A DNA stretch of 64,000 nt from JAGWAJ01 sp965215155 (GTDB lineage Bacteria; Acidobacteriota; Vicinamibacteria; Vicinamibacterales; UBA8438). The stretch spans positions 2,294,001 through 2,358,000 of the forward strand of contig CBDCCY010000004.1 in the NCBI GenBank assembly GCA_965215155.1, given 5' to 3'. Within the stretch, counting starts at the first letter, position 1, and each line of letters begins with the position of its first letter. The position numbers and the translations under genes are program-made. Positions 10,064-19,572 of this stretch are shown here, piece after piece. Below the pieces are notes generated by a model. That model had not been told where the DNA came from. It made no database searches and saw only the letters and a program-made list of their open reading frames with translations.

Positions 10064-12049
10064 TCAGCGTGTGCGGACCAGGTGGAGCGCGATTGCCGCG
10101 CCGAACAGCAGTACGCCCATGATATCCGTGGCCGCCGTCGCGTAGAAGAGCAGCAGCCCGCCGGCGACGGCCAGGAGCCGCTCGATCGGCGTCGTCGCCT
10201 GCCGCAGCCAGCCGCCCAGCCCCATGGCGAGGGCGCTCACGCCGACGACCGCCGTGCCGACGGTGCGGACGACGTCGGCGGCCGGCGCCTGCAGGAGCAC
10301 GCCTGCGCCCTCCGGGCTCACCGTGAACGCGAACGGCACGAGGAATGCCGGCAGCGTGTACTTCCAGGTGAGCATCATCGTGCGGAACGGGTTGCCGCCG
10401 GTGATGGCCGCGGCCGCGAACGGGGAGAGAGCCGTCGGCGGGCTGACCTCGGAGAGAACCGCGTAGTAGAAGATGAACATGTGGGCGGCGAAGTCGGGGA
10501 CGCCGACCAGCGTCAGCGCCGGCGCGATCATGACGGCGGCGATGATGTAGGACGCGGTGACCGGCACGGCGAGGCCGAGCATCCAGACCGCGACCGCGGC
10601 GTAGACGACGGTCAGGAAGATGTTGCCCCCTGCGAGCGAGACGATGATTCCCGACAGCTTCAGGCCGAGGCCGGTCAGCGTGACGACGCCGACGATGATG
10701 CCGGCCGTCGCCGTGGTCGCGGCGACCGACAGCACCCCGCGCCCCCCCGCCTCGAGGGCGGCCACGAGCCGGCGCGGCCACAGCGCGTTCTCCTTCCGCA
10801 GGAAGCTGAGGCCGACGGCGAGCAGCGTCGACAGGAACACGGCTCGGAACGGCGTCATCCCGGTCACCAGGAGTGCGATGATCGAGATGAGCGGCAGGAA
10901 CTGGTAGCCGGCCCTGCGCGTCAACTCACCGACCGACGGGACGTCCACGTCGACCGCCCGCGTTCCGAGCCGCCGCGCGTCGGCCTCGATCATCAGGACG
11001 ATCGACAGGTAGTAGAGGATCGCCGGGATGATCGCCATGACGATCACCTGCAGGTAGGTAATCTGCAGGAACTCGGCGATTAGGAACGCGGCCGCGCCCA
11101 TCATCGGCGGGGCCATGATGGCCCCGATGCCGCTCGCGGACAGGATGCCGCCGCCGATCTCGGCCGAGAATCCCGCCCGTCGCAGCATCGGCCAGACGAC
11201 GGCGCCGAGCGTGACCGTCGTCGCCACGCCGCTCCCCGACACGGTGCCGAGCAGGAAGCCCGACAGCGTCACCGTGCGACCCGGTCCGGCCCCGCTCTGC
11301 GAGCGGCCGAACGCGGACATCGTCCAGGTGATGAAAAACTGCCCGGCGCCCGAATGGCCGAGGACGGAGCCGAAGATCGTGAAGAGGATGATGAACGTCG
11401 CGCAGACGTTCAGCGGGACGCCGAAGATCCCCTCCAGCGTCATGTAGAGCGTGCCGACCAGCCGCGCCACGTCGTAGCCCCGGTGGGCGAACAGCTCCAG
11501 GCCGACGAGCTCGAGGAACGGCCCGTAGTAGCCGTAGAGCAGGAACGCCACCGCCGTCACCGGCAGGATGGGGCCGACCGTCCGGCGTGTCGCCTCCAGC
11601 ACGAGCAGCGTCGTGACGGCGCCCAGGGCGAGGTCCACCCCCGTCGGCGTGGCGGCGCGGTAGACGAACTGCTCGAAGTCGATGATCGGCCAGGCCAGCG
11701 CAGCCGCCGAGATCGCGGCCAGGGCCCAGTCGGTCCAGGTCACGCGCTCCCGCCAGCGCGGCAGGGCGGGGAAGACAAGGAACGTCAGGACCAGGGTGAT
11801 CAGGAGGAAGCTGACGCGGTAGATCTGCGGCTGGACGATGCCGACCACCCAGTAGAGGGCGTAGCAGGACAGGCCGGCGGCCAGCACGGTGGCCAGGGTG
11901 GCGGTCCGCCCCTGCAGCTTGCGGCTCGGGACGTCCGCTTCCGGGTCGTCGAACGTCTCGGCGGGCGGGCTCGCGGTCGCGGTCGCCAGCCCCGCCTCCT
12001 CATCACCGGTGCCGGTCCGCGCGGTCAGCGGAGCGCCGTTGGTCGCCAC
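10064..12049 (-). CDS. TRAP transporter fused permease (DctQM type, TAXI class)
   Basis: This 661-residue polytopic membrane protein fuses the small 4-helix Q subunit (N-terminal, from about residue 50) and the large M subunit. Recognisable M-domain stretches include GLELFAHRGYDVARLVGTLY, GSGVATTVTLGAVVWPMLRR, GGGILSASGIGAIMAPPMMG and GLGLKLSG. TRAP transporters import carboxylates or other organic acids using an ion gradient and a binding protein. The TAXI-type binding protein is the next gene upstream, 106 bp away. The start is taken as GTG 12049, with no clear ribosome site. Confidence 0.9.
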   Translation of the reverse strand: MATNGAPLTARTGTGDEEAGLATATASPPAETFDDPEADVPSRKLQGRTATLATVLAAGLSCYALYWVVGIVQPQIYRVSFLLITLVLTFLVFPALPRWRERVTWTDWALAAISAAALAWPIIDFEQFVYRAATPTGVDLALGAVTTLLVLEATRRTVGPILPVTAVAFLLYGYYGPFLELVGLELFAHRGYDVARLVGTLYMTLEGIFGVPLNVCATFIILFTIFGSVLGHSGAGQFFITWTMSAFGRSQSGAGPGRTVTLSGFLLGTVSGSGVATTVTLGAVVWPMLRRAGFSAEIGGGILSASGIGAIMAPPMMGAAAFLIAEFLQITYLQVIVMAIIPAILYYLSIVLMIEADARRLGTRAVDVDVPSVGELTRRAGYQFLPLISIIALLVTGMTPFRAVFLSTLLAVGLSFLRKENALWPRRLVAALEAGGRGVLSVAATTATAGIIVGVVTLTGLGLKLSGIIVSLAGGNIFLTVVYAAVAVWMLGLAVPVTASYIIAAVMIAPALTLVGVPDFAAHMFIFYYAVLSEVSPPTALSPFAAAAITGGNPFRTMMLTWKYTLPAFLVPFAFTVSPEGAGVLLQAPAADVVRTVGTAVVGVSALAMGLGGWLRQATTPIERLLAVAGGLLLFYATAATDIMGVLLFGAAIALHLVRTR

Positions 12050-12155
12050 GCGCCCATTCTACGGCCCCCGGCCCCATGGTGCGGGGGCGGGAGGGACGAC
12101 GGCGCCGGGCGAGGAACCCGCGCGGGGAACGCGAGCCTGCTCCGGAGGCGTGCTG

Positions 12156-13178
12156 TCACTCGGACCAGGCGTTCCGCTCCCGGTAGTAGCGGACGGCGCC
12201 GTCGTGGAAGGCGATGGGTGAGCCGGCGGTCGCCGACTCGAGCGTCAGCACGGCCGCCATCGGATGCACCGCGGCCAGCTCCTCGTGCTGCTCGAAGAGG
12301 ACGCGCGTCAGCTCGTACGCGAGCTCCGCGTCCATCGCCTCGTGGACGACGAGGACGTTGGACACCGCGACGACCGTGACCGTCTCCTCCATGCCGGGAT
12401 AGGTTGCCGGCGGGATGGGGGAGTTGTGGTAGACGAGCGACCCGTACTGCTCCTGCAGCGTCGCCAGGGTCTCGCCGTTCGGCACGACCTTGATCGTGCG
12501 GCCGGGGGTCGATGCCAGATCGAGGATGGCTCCGGTGGGGAGCCCGCCGCTGAAGAAGAAGGCGTCGATCTTGTCGTCCTTGATGGCGTCGACCGACTGC
12601 GCGGCGCCCAGGCTCTGCTTGCGGATGCCGGTGCCGGGATCGACGCCGGCCGCCTCGAGGATGCGGAAGGCGCTGACCTCCGTGCCGCTGCCAGGAGCGC
12701 CGGTCGAGACGACGCGTCCCTCGAGGTCCGCGACGGTCTCGATGCCCGTCGCGGTCACCGAGACGAGGTGGTTGTAGTTGTCGTAGAGGACGGCCAGCGC
12801 GCGCATCGGCACCGCGCCGAAGTCTGCGAACGCCCCCCGCTGGTTCGCGGCGTCGTCGATGGAGTCGGCCAGCCCGAACGCGATGTCGGCCGACCGGCTC
12901 GCGATGAACTTCAGGTTGTCGACCGTGCCCGCCGTCACCTCGGCGGTCGCCTCGACCCCCTCGACGTGGTCGCTGATGATCTTTGCGATGCCGCCGCCGT
13001 ACGGGTAGTAGACGCCACCGGTGCCGCCGGTGGCGATCGACAGGCGCACGGTCAGCCCGCCGCTGTCCGGCGAGACGCACGCAAGGGGCGCGGCAAGGAC
13101 GGCGGCGACGGCCGCCGGCAGGAGCCACCGCGAGCCGAACTTCCGCCGAGCCTCGTTCTCACCGGTTCGTGACCTCAT
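12156..13178 (-). CDS. TAXI-family TRAP transporter solute-binding protein
   Basis: The 340-residue protein has an N-terminal export signal (LLPAAVAAVLAAPLACVSPD, possibly lipid-modified at the cysteine, though the lipobox is not canonical). The mature part shows the TAXI hallmark ATGGTGGVYYPYGGGIAKI, then ADIAFGLADS, VVSTGAPGSGTEVSAFRIL and DAFFFSGGLPTGAI. It would bind the substrate in the periplasm and pass it to the fused permease just downstream. ATG 13178 sits behind GGGAGG with six bases of spacing. The ligand is unknown; linkage to the aldolase gene suggests an organic acid. Confidence 0.9.
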   Translation of the reverse strand: MRSRTGENEARRKFGSRWLLPAAVAAVLAAPLACVSPDSGGLTVRLSIATGGTGGVYYPYGGGIAKIISDHVEGVEATAEVTAGTVDNLKFIASRSADIAFGLADSIDDAANQRGAFADFGAVPMRALAVLYDNYNHLVSVTATGIETVADLEGRVVSTGAPGSGTEVSAFRILEAAGVDPGTGIRKQSLGAAQSVDAIKDDKIDAFFFSGGLPTGAILDLASTPGRTIKVVPNGETLATLQEQYGSLVYHNSPIPPATYPGMEETVTVVAVSNVLVVHEAMDAELAYELTRVLFEQHEELAAVHPMAAVLTLESATAGSPIAFHDGAVRYYRERNAWSE

Positions 13179-13249
13179 CTGCCGCCTCCCGTGCGCCGGA
13201 CCCGGGCTCCGTCGCTCCGGCATTCTACCGTGCCCCGGCGGTTGCCGCT

Positions 13250-14161
13250 CTACTCGCGCCCCGCGGCGCGCCGGCCGACCGCGATCATCTCCGGCCCGCC
13301 GATCAGCACACGGAAGCCCTCGCGGATGCGCCGCTCGACGTCGTCCGGCCCCGCCGTGATCGCGCACGGGAGCCCGGCCGCGGTCGCCGCGCGGAGGACC
13401 GTCTGGAGCGCCTCCTCGGTCGCCGCCGCGTCGCCGCCGTAGGCCATTCCGAGATCGCCGGGCGCCGCCATCAGCATGCTGACGCCGGGGACGCGGGCGA
13501 TCGCGTCGACGTTGGCGATCCCGATCCGGTTCTCGATCTGGATCATGTTGAGCAGCTCGCCGTCGGGGTCGAGCGGCCAGACGTCGGCCTTGGCGATGTA
13601 GTCGGCGCCGGAGACGCCCCAGTAGCGGACGGCGTTGCCGGGACCGGAGCCGCGGAGCCCGACCGGCTCGGTGTCGGGCGCCCCCACGCGCTGCGGATAG
13701 CGCATCGACCGCACGACGTGCAGCGCCTGCTCCGGCGTCTCGATGTGCGGGGCGATGATCCCGTGCGCCCCCTGGTCGAGGGCGTTCTTGATCATCCACT
13801 CGTTCATCTCGCGCCCGTTGGCTGGAATCCGCACCCAGACCGCCTTGTCGGTACCGGGCCGGCCGCGCCGCAGGAGCTGCGCCGGGTCCAGCAGGTACTG
13901 CATGTAGTCGCGCAGCTCGACCATGTCGAGGGGGCCGTGCTCCATGTCGAAGAAGATGTAGTCGGCGTCGGAGCGCGACATCTCGACCGCGCCGCTGGCG
14001 CCCGACTCCACGTTGGCGAACGAGCCGAACACCACCTCGCCGTTCGCCAGCAACTCGACCACGTCCAGCAGGCGGCCGGCTTGCGCGGCGGGCGCGAGGG
14101 CGAGCGATCCGACGACGAGCGCGGCGGCGAGCAGCGTGGTCCGAGGGGCGGTCAGCGTCAC
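13250..14161 (-). CDS. Exported HpcH/HpaI-family aldolase-like protein
   Basis: The 303-residue protein begins with a clear signal peptide (LLAAALVVGSLALAPAAQAG), which is unusual because this family is normally cytoplasmic. The TIM-barrel aldolase core follows: DYIFFDMEHGPLD, WVRIPANGREMNEWMIKNAL, GAHGIIAPHIETPEQA, MIQIENRIGIAN and MLMAAPGDLGMAYG. The metal-binding Glu and catalytic His/Arg positions appear kept. Family members cleave or form 2-keto-hydroxy acids with pyruvate. GTG 14161 follows AAGGAG by seven bases. It sits between a secreted protein gene and the TAXI transporter, suggesting periplasmic processing of a compound whose product is imported. Confidence 0.82.
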   Translation of the reverse strand: MTLTAPRTTLLAAALVVGSLALAPAAQAGRLLDVVELLANGEVVFGSFANVESGASGAVEMSRSDADYIFFDMEHGPLDMVELRDYMQYLLDPAQLLRRGRPGTDKAVWVRIPANGREMNEWMIKNALDQGAHGIIAPHIETPEQALHVVRSMRYPQRVGAPDTEPVGLRGSGPGNAVRYWGVSGADYIAKADVWPLDPDGELLNMIQIENRIGIANVDAIARVPGVSMLMAAPGDLGMAYGGDAAATEEALQTVLRAATAAGLPCAITAGPDDVERRIREGFRVLIGGPEMIAVGRRAAGRE

Positions 14162-14204
14162 GGGCGGCTCCTTTCGAGCAACAGGGCGGCGGCCGGCCTC
14201 GCCG

Positions 14205-15197
14205 TTACGGTCCGTCGGCCCGACTCTCGGCGCGTGCGCCGGCGAGGATGTTGTAGAGGCCGTAGTTGCCTTCGTGGCACGCGTACTCGAACAGGGGCGC
14301 CGCCGACCTCGTCATCGTCGTCTCGACGCTCCACGGCCGGGTGAAGGCTGTCCGATCGTCGACCGTGAACCCGTAGAGCAGCGTGTCGGCGTCGAGGAGG
14401 CTGAACCGCTCGACCAAGTGGAGGTCCGGGCCCAGCGCCTCGAGGAGCTCCATGTTGGGCGCCGGGTGCGCGGTTCCGAGGTCCCGGAAGTTCGTCGTCT
14501 CGACGATCAGCGTGTCGCCTTCCCAACGGCCGCGCGAGTCGCCGCGCCACTGCCGCACGCCGGCGGAGAGCGTCGGCCGGCCGTCCAGCGGAACGAGCCG
14601 GGAGTCGTTGACCATCTCGTTGAGAATCACCACGTGTCCCGGGGTCTGGAACAACTGCATGAAGTTGTTGTACGCGCCCGGAAGCATCGGCGGTCCGGAG
14701 TTGAAGCCGAGGATGCACCGCTCGTCCACGTCGCGGTCCTCGGGGCCGGCGTTGCGGTCCCGCGCCTCCGCCCGGGCGGCCATCCGCGCCCGGCCCTCCG
14801 GCGTGTAGTCCGGCAGGCGACCGTCCGGCGGGTCGACGATGAGCGACGTGCGGCGGGTCCCTGCGACCCTTGTGCCGTCGTCGAACCAGAAGCGGTTGTA
14901 GCTGCCGGGATTCCCCGGAGGCGGCGTCCGGTCCACCCGGGCAGCGGCTCGGGCCTCGAGCGCGGACACGTCCTCGTCCGTCAGGAACTCCCGCCCTTCC
15001 AGCTCGGCGGGGCGCTGGAGCGGAGTCAGGGAGCTGAAGTCCCAGACGCCCTGGAGGTCCGGCCGACCGCCCGGCGTGCGCGGCAGGGGTGCCCCGGTGG
15101 ACGCCGACGGCTGCGCGTGGACCAGCGCCGGCGCCAGCGTTGCCATCGCGACGAGAACGGGGAGCAAGCGGGTGATTGCGGCAGTCCGCATGTTCAT
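14205..15197 (-). CDS. Exported conserved protein of unknown function (acidobacterial WEGDTLIVETTNF family)
   Basis: The 330-residue protein has a signal peptide (MRTAAITRLLPVLVAMATLA ... VHAQ). Its mature part starts PRTPGGRPDLQGVWDFSSLT and includes GRWEGDTLIVETTNFRDLG, DLHLVERFSLLDADTL and YACHEGNYGLYNILAG. Proteins with these motifs occur in many copies in Acidobacteriota; no function is established, and a beta-rich fold is likely. ATG 15197 is preferred over an in-frame GTG at 15206 because GGAAG lies eight bases upstream of the ATG. It is the first gene of the minus-strand block leading to the aldolase and TRAP genes. Confidence 0.75.
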   Translation of the reverse strand: MNMRTAAITRLLPVLVAMATLAPALVHAQPSASTGAPLPRTPGGRPDLQGVWDFSSLTPLQRPAELEGREFLTDEDVSALEARAAARVDRTPPPGNPGSYNRFWFDDGTRVAGTRRTSLIVDPPDGRLPDYTPEGRARMAARAEARDRNAGPEDRDVDERCILGFNSGPPMLPGAYNNFMQLFQTPGHVVILNEMVNDSRLVPLDGRPTLSAGVRQWRGDSRGRWEGDTLIVETTNFRDLGTAHPAPNMELLEALGPDLHLVERFSLLDADTLLYGFTVDDRTAFTRPWSVETTMTRSAAPLFEYACHEGNYGLYNILAGARAESRADGP

Positions 15198-15501
15198 GGT
15201 GGACACTTCCTTTCAATCTCGCGGTCGACGGCGAACGGCACACGATTCGGACAAGCGTCGAGAGCGGCGCCGGACACCCCGCGCTGGTGGGCAGGCTACA
15301 CGAAGTCCGCTGCCTTCTCAACACGCTGCGGCCCGCGCGAAGTCCGAGGGCGAACCTCAGGCGGGGCGGCCCGCGCCGCGCCGTGTACGGAGTACCCTCT
15401 TGACCGCCGTTCCTGGCCGCCACCAGCGAGCGCGCGGCGTCGTGGGAATCCCGCGATGCCGCCGGGCCCCGTGCGGCAGCGACGTGCCGGAGGGACACGC
15501 C
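15198..15501. other. Divergent intergenic region
   Basis: This 304-bp stretch separates the divergent secreted-protein gene and ggt. No supported coding region or repeat is visible; it should hold both promoters. A possible -35 (CTTGACC) occurs at about 15399-15405 in front of ggt, but no convincing -10 follows. Confidence 0.5.
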
Positions 15502-17208
15502 ATGTCGAGAGTCATGACCCGGTTCCGGATCCGTGCCGCGGCCCTCATCGCGAGTTGCGCCCTGCTCGTTGCCGGCGTGGGCGCGAGCTCCGAGCCGGCG
15601 CGAGCGCGCAACGGCATGGTCGTGGCCTCGGACGGCGTCGCGGCGGAGGTCGGGCTCGACGTGCTGCGGGCCGGCGGTTCGGCGGTCGATGCGGCGGTCG
15701 CGACGGCCTTCGCGCTCGCCGTGACGCTCCCGGCCGCCGGCAACATCGGCGGCGGCGGGTTCCTCGTATACCGCGCGGCGGACGGGTCGGCGGCCGCCTA
15801 CGACTTCCGCGAGACCGCCCCGGCCGCGGCGTCGCCGGAGATGTTCCTGAGCGGGGGCGTCTACGACGCCGCGCGCCATCACGACAGCCACGTGGCGGTC
15901 GGCGTGCCGGGAACCGTCGCCGGGCTCCATCGCGCCTGGTCCGACCACGGTCGCCTGCCTTGGCGGCGGCTCGTGGAGCCGGCGGTCGCGCTGGCCCGCG
16001 ACGGATTCGTTCTCTCGTACGCGCGCGCCGCTTCGCTGGCAGGCGTTCTGCCCCGCATGGCCCGTCATCCGGCGTCGATCGCGGCGTTCTCGAACCGCGG
16101 GCGACCCCACGAGCCAGGCGATCGTCTCCGCCAGGCGGATCTGGCGGCCACGCTGGAACGCATCGCCGCCGACGGGCCGGACGGTTTCTACCGCGGGCGG
16201 ACCGCGACGCTCATCGCGCGCGAGATGGCGGAGCACGGCGGGCTGATCACGGAGACCGACCTCGCCGCCTACGGGGCGCGGGTCCGCGAGCCGATCCGGG
16301 GCACCTATCGCGGCTACGGCGTGCTCTCCATGCCGCCGCCGAGCTCGGGCGGTGTCACGCTCGTCCAGATGCTCAACGTTCTGGAGGGGTACGACCTGGC
16401 GGCGGCCGGTCACGGCTCCGCGATCAACGTCCACCGTATCGCGGAGGCGATGCGCCGCGGCTTCGCGGATCGGGCGCGCCACCTCGGGGACCCCGACTTC
16501 AACCCGGCGATGCCGTTCGTCCGCCTCGTGTCGAAGTCCTACGCGGAGGGGTTGCGCGCCGGCATCGAACCGGAGCGCGCGTCGGAGTCCGGCCCGGACG
16601 TGTTCGAGTGGCCGGCAGAGGGCCGGGAGACGACGCACGTGTCGGTTGTCGATGCGGAGCGGAACGCCGTCTCGCTGACGACGACCCTGGAGCAGTCGTA
16701 CGGCTCGCGCATCGTCGTGCCGGGCGCCGGGTTCCTGCTCAACAACGAGATGGGCGACTTCAACGCCGTGCCCGGCCTCACGACGGCGGACGGCCTCATC
16801 GGCACCGCGCCCAATCTGGCCGCGCCCGGCAAGCGGATGTTGTCGAGCATGACGCCGACGGTCGTGGCGCAGGACGGCCGGCTCGTGATGGTGACCGGGA
16901 GCCCCGGCGGCCGGGCCATCATCAACACCGTGCTGCACACGATCCTCAACGTGGTCGACTTCGGCATGAACGTGCAGGAGGCGGTCGACGCGCCGCGCTT
17001 CCACCACCAGTGGCTGCCGGACCGGATCTTCCACGAGCGCAACGGCCTCTCTCCCGACACGGCCGCGCTGCTCGACGCGCGCGGCCACCGCCTCGCGGTG
17101 CGCGCGCGCCAGGGGGCGGCGCACGCAATCGTGCTCGAGGCCGAATCGGACGTGCTCGCGGGCGGGGCGGACCGCCGTCGGGCCGACGCCCGGGCGGTAG
17201 GGTACTGA
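15502..17208 (+). CDS. ggt: Gamma-glutamyltransferase / glutathione hydrolase
   Basis: The 568-residue precursor has a signal sequence (residues 8-33). It contains the large-subunit landmarks NGMVVASDGVAAEVGLDVLR, GGSAVDAAVA and NIGGGGFLVY. The autocleavage site precedes the nucleophile Thr378 in GRETTHVSVVD. Small-subunit motifs GFLLNNEMGDFN, RMLSSMTPTVV and TGSPGGRAIINTV are complete. The enzyme cleaves gamma-glutamyl bonds of glutathione in the periplasm. ATG 15502 follows GGAGGG. Its stop lies five bases from that of the converging transglycosylase gene. Confidence 0.95.
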   Translation: MSRVMTRFRIRAAALIASCALLVAGVGASSEPARARNGMVVASDGVAAEVGLDVLRAGGSAVDAAVATAFALAVTLPAAGNIGGGGFLVYRAADGSAAAYDFRETAPAAASPEMFLSGGVYDAARHHDSHVAVGVPGTVAGLHRAWSDHGRLPWRRLVEPAVALARDGFVLSYARAASLAGVLPRMARHPASIAAFSNRGRPHEPGDRLRQADLAATLERIAADGPDGFYRGRTATLIAREMAEHGGLITETDLAAYGARVREPIRGTYRGYGVLSMPPPSSGGVTLVQMLNVLEGYDLAAAGHGSAINVHRIAEAMRRGFADRARHLGDPDFNPAMPFVRLVSKSYAEGLRAGIEPERASESGPDVFEWPAEGRETTHVSVVDAERNAVSLTTTLEQSYGSRIVVPGAGFLLNNEMGDFNAVPGLTTADGLIGTAPNLAAPGKRMLSSMTPTVVAQDGRLVMVTGSPGGRAIINTVLHTILNVVDFGMNVQEAVDAPRFHHQWLPDRIFHERNGLSPDTAALLDARGHRLAVRARQGAAHAIVLEAESDVLAGGADRRRADARAVGY

Positions 17209-17213
17209 AGGCC

Positions 17214-19406
17214 TCAGTCGTCGAGCCGGTAGGCCGCGTAGTTCGCGAGCACCGCGCGCACGAAGCTCCGCGTCTCGCGGTAGGGAATCGAGTCGACGAA
17301 GAAATCCTCCCCCAGGTGCCGGGCCGCACGCCACCACCGCGCCACGCGTTCCTCGCCCGCGTTGTAGGAAGCGACGATGGGCGGCAGTTCGTCGAACAGC
17401 TCGGACAGGTTCGCCATCAGCCGTGCGGCGAGCGCCGTGTTGATGCGGGGATCGGTGAGCGCGTCCTCGTCGATTCCGGCGTCCGTCACGATGTAGCCGA
17501 CGCCGGCGCTCACCGCCAGCGTGGCGGCCGTGTAGGGCATGATCTGCAGCAGGCCGATGGCGCCGACCGGCGACCGGGCTTCGGGATCGAACCGGGACTC
17601 CTGCCGCATCAGGGCGTACAGGAGGCGCGCGTCGACGCCGTGGGCCTCCGCCGATGCCGCTACCTCGTCCGGAAAGGGCCTCGGGTAGGCGAGCGCGCGG
17701 AAGTCGGAAGGCAGATCGACGGCCGGTCGCTCGAGGAACTCGGAGAACCGGATGGCCATGATGCGCGCGGCGCTCGCGTGGTCGCCGGCCTCGGCCGAGG
17801 CTCGCGCCGCGAGCAGCGCCAGACCCCGGTCGCCGGGCCGCTCCGCGAGCAGCCGGCGGAGGTAGCGCGCCGCGCCCCGCGTCAGTCCCGCGCGGGCCAG
17901 CGCCATCGCCGCCCGGAACTCCGTCCGCTCGCGGATAACGCGGCCCACCGACAGAGCGGGGAACGCGAGCACGTCTCCCCCGTCCACGTCGTCCGCTGGC
18001 GCCAGCTCGGCCAGGCGCGCCCGGGCCTGGAGGCCGTAGAAGTGGTTCGGGTTCCGCGCCGCGAGACCGCGGAGACCCTCTATGGCGGCGGCCGTCGCCC
18101 CGGCTCGCTCCTGCGCCACGGCGAGCCAATAGGTGCCGGCGAGGGCGAGGACGCCGTCTGGCTCGCGATCGAGGAGTCCGCGCAGGTTCGTCAGGGCCCG
18201 GCGGTTCTGGCCGTCGCGGAGGGCGGCCACACCCGCTCGCCACAGCAGGTCCCGTTGCTCGTCGGCCGTTCGCGCGGAGCGGAACAGGGGGCGGTACAGA
18301 TCGAGCCCGCCGCGTACGTCGCCGATCGCGACGAGATACGCGGCCAGCAGCAGGGCCGCGTTCCGTCGCTGGTCCGTCGACGCCCCCGAGACGCGTCCTT
18401 CCCAGAGGTCGAGCCCGAGCCGCCGGGCGCGTGCCGTGTCGCCCGTGCGCACCGCCAGCCGGAACGCGGTGAGGCGGACGCCCGGAACCAGGCTGCTCTC
18501 CGGATGCGCCTCCGGGAACCGGTCGGCGGCCGCGGCGGCCACCGCGTTCGCCCGCTGGGCGTACAGCGTCGCGATCCGTTCCGCGTCGATCCGGTCCGGC
18601 CGTGCCGTTGCCGGATAGGCCTCGCGCCATTCCTCGATCAGGTCGAGGGTGAGCCCGAACCGGGACGCGGCGCGGAGACGGCGGACCAGCTCGTGGTACT
18701 GCGCTTCGGAGAACGGAGACCGCGCGGGCGTCAGGCGGCGGGCCTCGGTGCGCGCCGAAATGAACGTGGTGGCGGTGCGATGGCGAAGCTGGGCCTCGCG
18801 CAGCATCGACAGCGCCGCCTCGACGTCGCCGCCCGCCTCGAGCGCGCGGGCCAGCCCCAGCCTCGCGCGGTCCGCGAGCGACCCGTCCGACCGGCGGCCG
18901 AGCACCTGGCGATAGTGTTCCGTGGCGCGCTCGTGAGCGCCGCCGGCGGCATGGGCGTCCGCCACTTGGAGGAGGAGGTCGAGGTGGCGACTCGCGTCCG
19001 AACCAAGAAGCACGTCGAGGAACGGCGCGGCGGCTTCCGGCTCGCCCCGGCCGGCGAGGCCCGCCGTGATGGCGCGAAGCGCGAACGTTCGGATCGAGGC
19101 CTCGCGGTCGCCGGCCGCCTGCCACGCCGCCTCCGCTTCGGCGGCGCGTCCGGCGTCGGCGAGTGCCGCCGCCCGGAGCAGCAGCGCGTCAATCGGCTGC
19201 GCGTCGCCGGCGGGCGACGCGCGCTCGAGCGCGGCCAGCGCCTCGGCCGGCTGGCCGTCGCGCCAGAGCGCCGTCGCGGCCGGATAGCTGGGCTCCGGCA
19301 GGCGCAGAGCCTCATTGGCCTCCGCTGCCCGCGGCGAGGAGCCGGCGCCGACGACGGCGGAGAGGGCGATGAACGCCGCCACGGGAACGGAAGCGATCCG
19401 CTTCAC
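17214..19406 (-). CDS. Soluble lytic murein transglycosylase with TPR-like superhelix
   Basis: The 730-residue exported protein has a signal peptide followed by about 500 residues of alpha-helical repeats rich in Ala, Leu and Arg (TPR-like: for example AEAEAAWQAAGDREASIRTFA). The C-terminal SLT domain carries catalytic Glu603 in LMRQESRFDP, with GAIGLLQIMPYTAATLA and IVASYNAGEERVARWW. The layout matches Slt70, which cuts peptidoglycan to 1,6-anhydro-muropeptides. It is divergent from lacD and converges on ggt. Confidence 0.9.
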   Translation of the reverse strand: MKRIASVPVAAFIALSAVVGAGSSPRAAEANEALRLPEPSYPAATALWRDGQPAEALAALERASPAGDAQPIDALLLRAAALADAGRAAEAEAAWQAAGDREASIRTFALRAITAGLAGRGEPEAAAPFLDVLLGSDASRHLDLLLQVADAHAAGGAHERATEHYRQVLGRRSDGSLADRARLGLARALEAGGDVEAALSMLREAQLRHRTATTFISARTEARRLTPARSPFSEAQYHELVRRLRAASRFGLTLDLIEEWREAYPATARPDRIDAERIATLYAQRANAVAAAAADRFPEAHPESSLVPGVRLTAFRLAVRTGDTARARRLGLDLWEGRVSGASTDQRRNAALLLAAYLVAIGDVRGGLDLYRPLFRSARTADEQRDLLWRAGVAALRDGQNRRALTNLRGLLDREPDGVLALAGTYWLAVAQERAGATAAAIEGLRGLAARNPNHFYGLQARARLAELAPADDVDGGDVLAFPALSVGRVIRERTEFRAAMALARAGLTRGAARYLRRLLAERPGDRGLALLAARASAEAGDHASAARIMAIRFSEFLERPAVDLPSDFRALAYPRPFPDEVAASAEAHGVDARLLYALMRQESRFDPEARSPVGAIGLLQIMPYTAATLAVSAGVGYIVTDAGIDEDALTDPRINTALAARLMANLSELFDELPPIVASYNAGEERVARWWRAARHLGEDFFVDSIPYRETRSFVRAVLANYAAYRLDD

Positions 19407-19518
19407 CGTATGTCCTCCGTCTCGATGCTCCCGACGGCACCTGGCGAGCGGGTCGGCAAGCCCGCGAGTTGGAGCGTACCACGCGACGGGGCGATCCGCA
19501 CGTCTTCGTTCGACGCGT

Positions 19519-19524
19519 TATAAT
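19519..19524 (+). promoter_or_regulatory. Probable -10 element of lacD
   Basis: A perfect TATAAT stands in otherwise GC-rich DNA 49 bp before the lacD ATG. No good -35 is seen at 16-18 bp, so the promoter call rests on the -10 alone. Confidence 0.4.
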
Positions 19525-19572
19525 GCCAATTCCGTGCCACTGCCAGGCACAGGGAGTACCAGCCACGTGCAT

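Noticed and set aside
14013..19523. Very long open frames (over 1,600 codons) on both strands across the ggt/transglycosylase region
   Set aside because: They are shadows of GC-rich coding DNA: composition is Arg/Ala/Pro/Gly-rich without domains, while well-supported genes (ggt, transglycosylase, aldolase) occupy the other frames.
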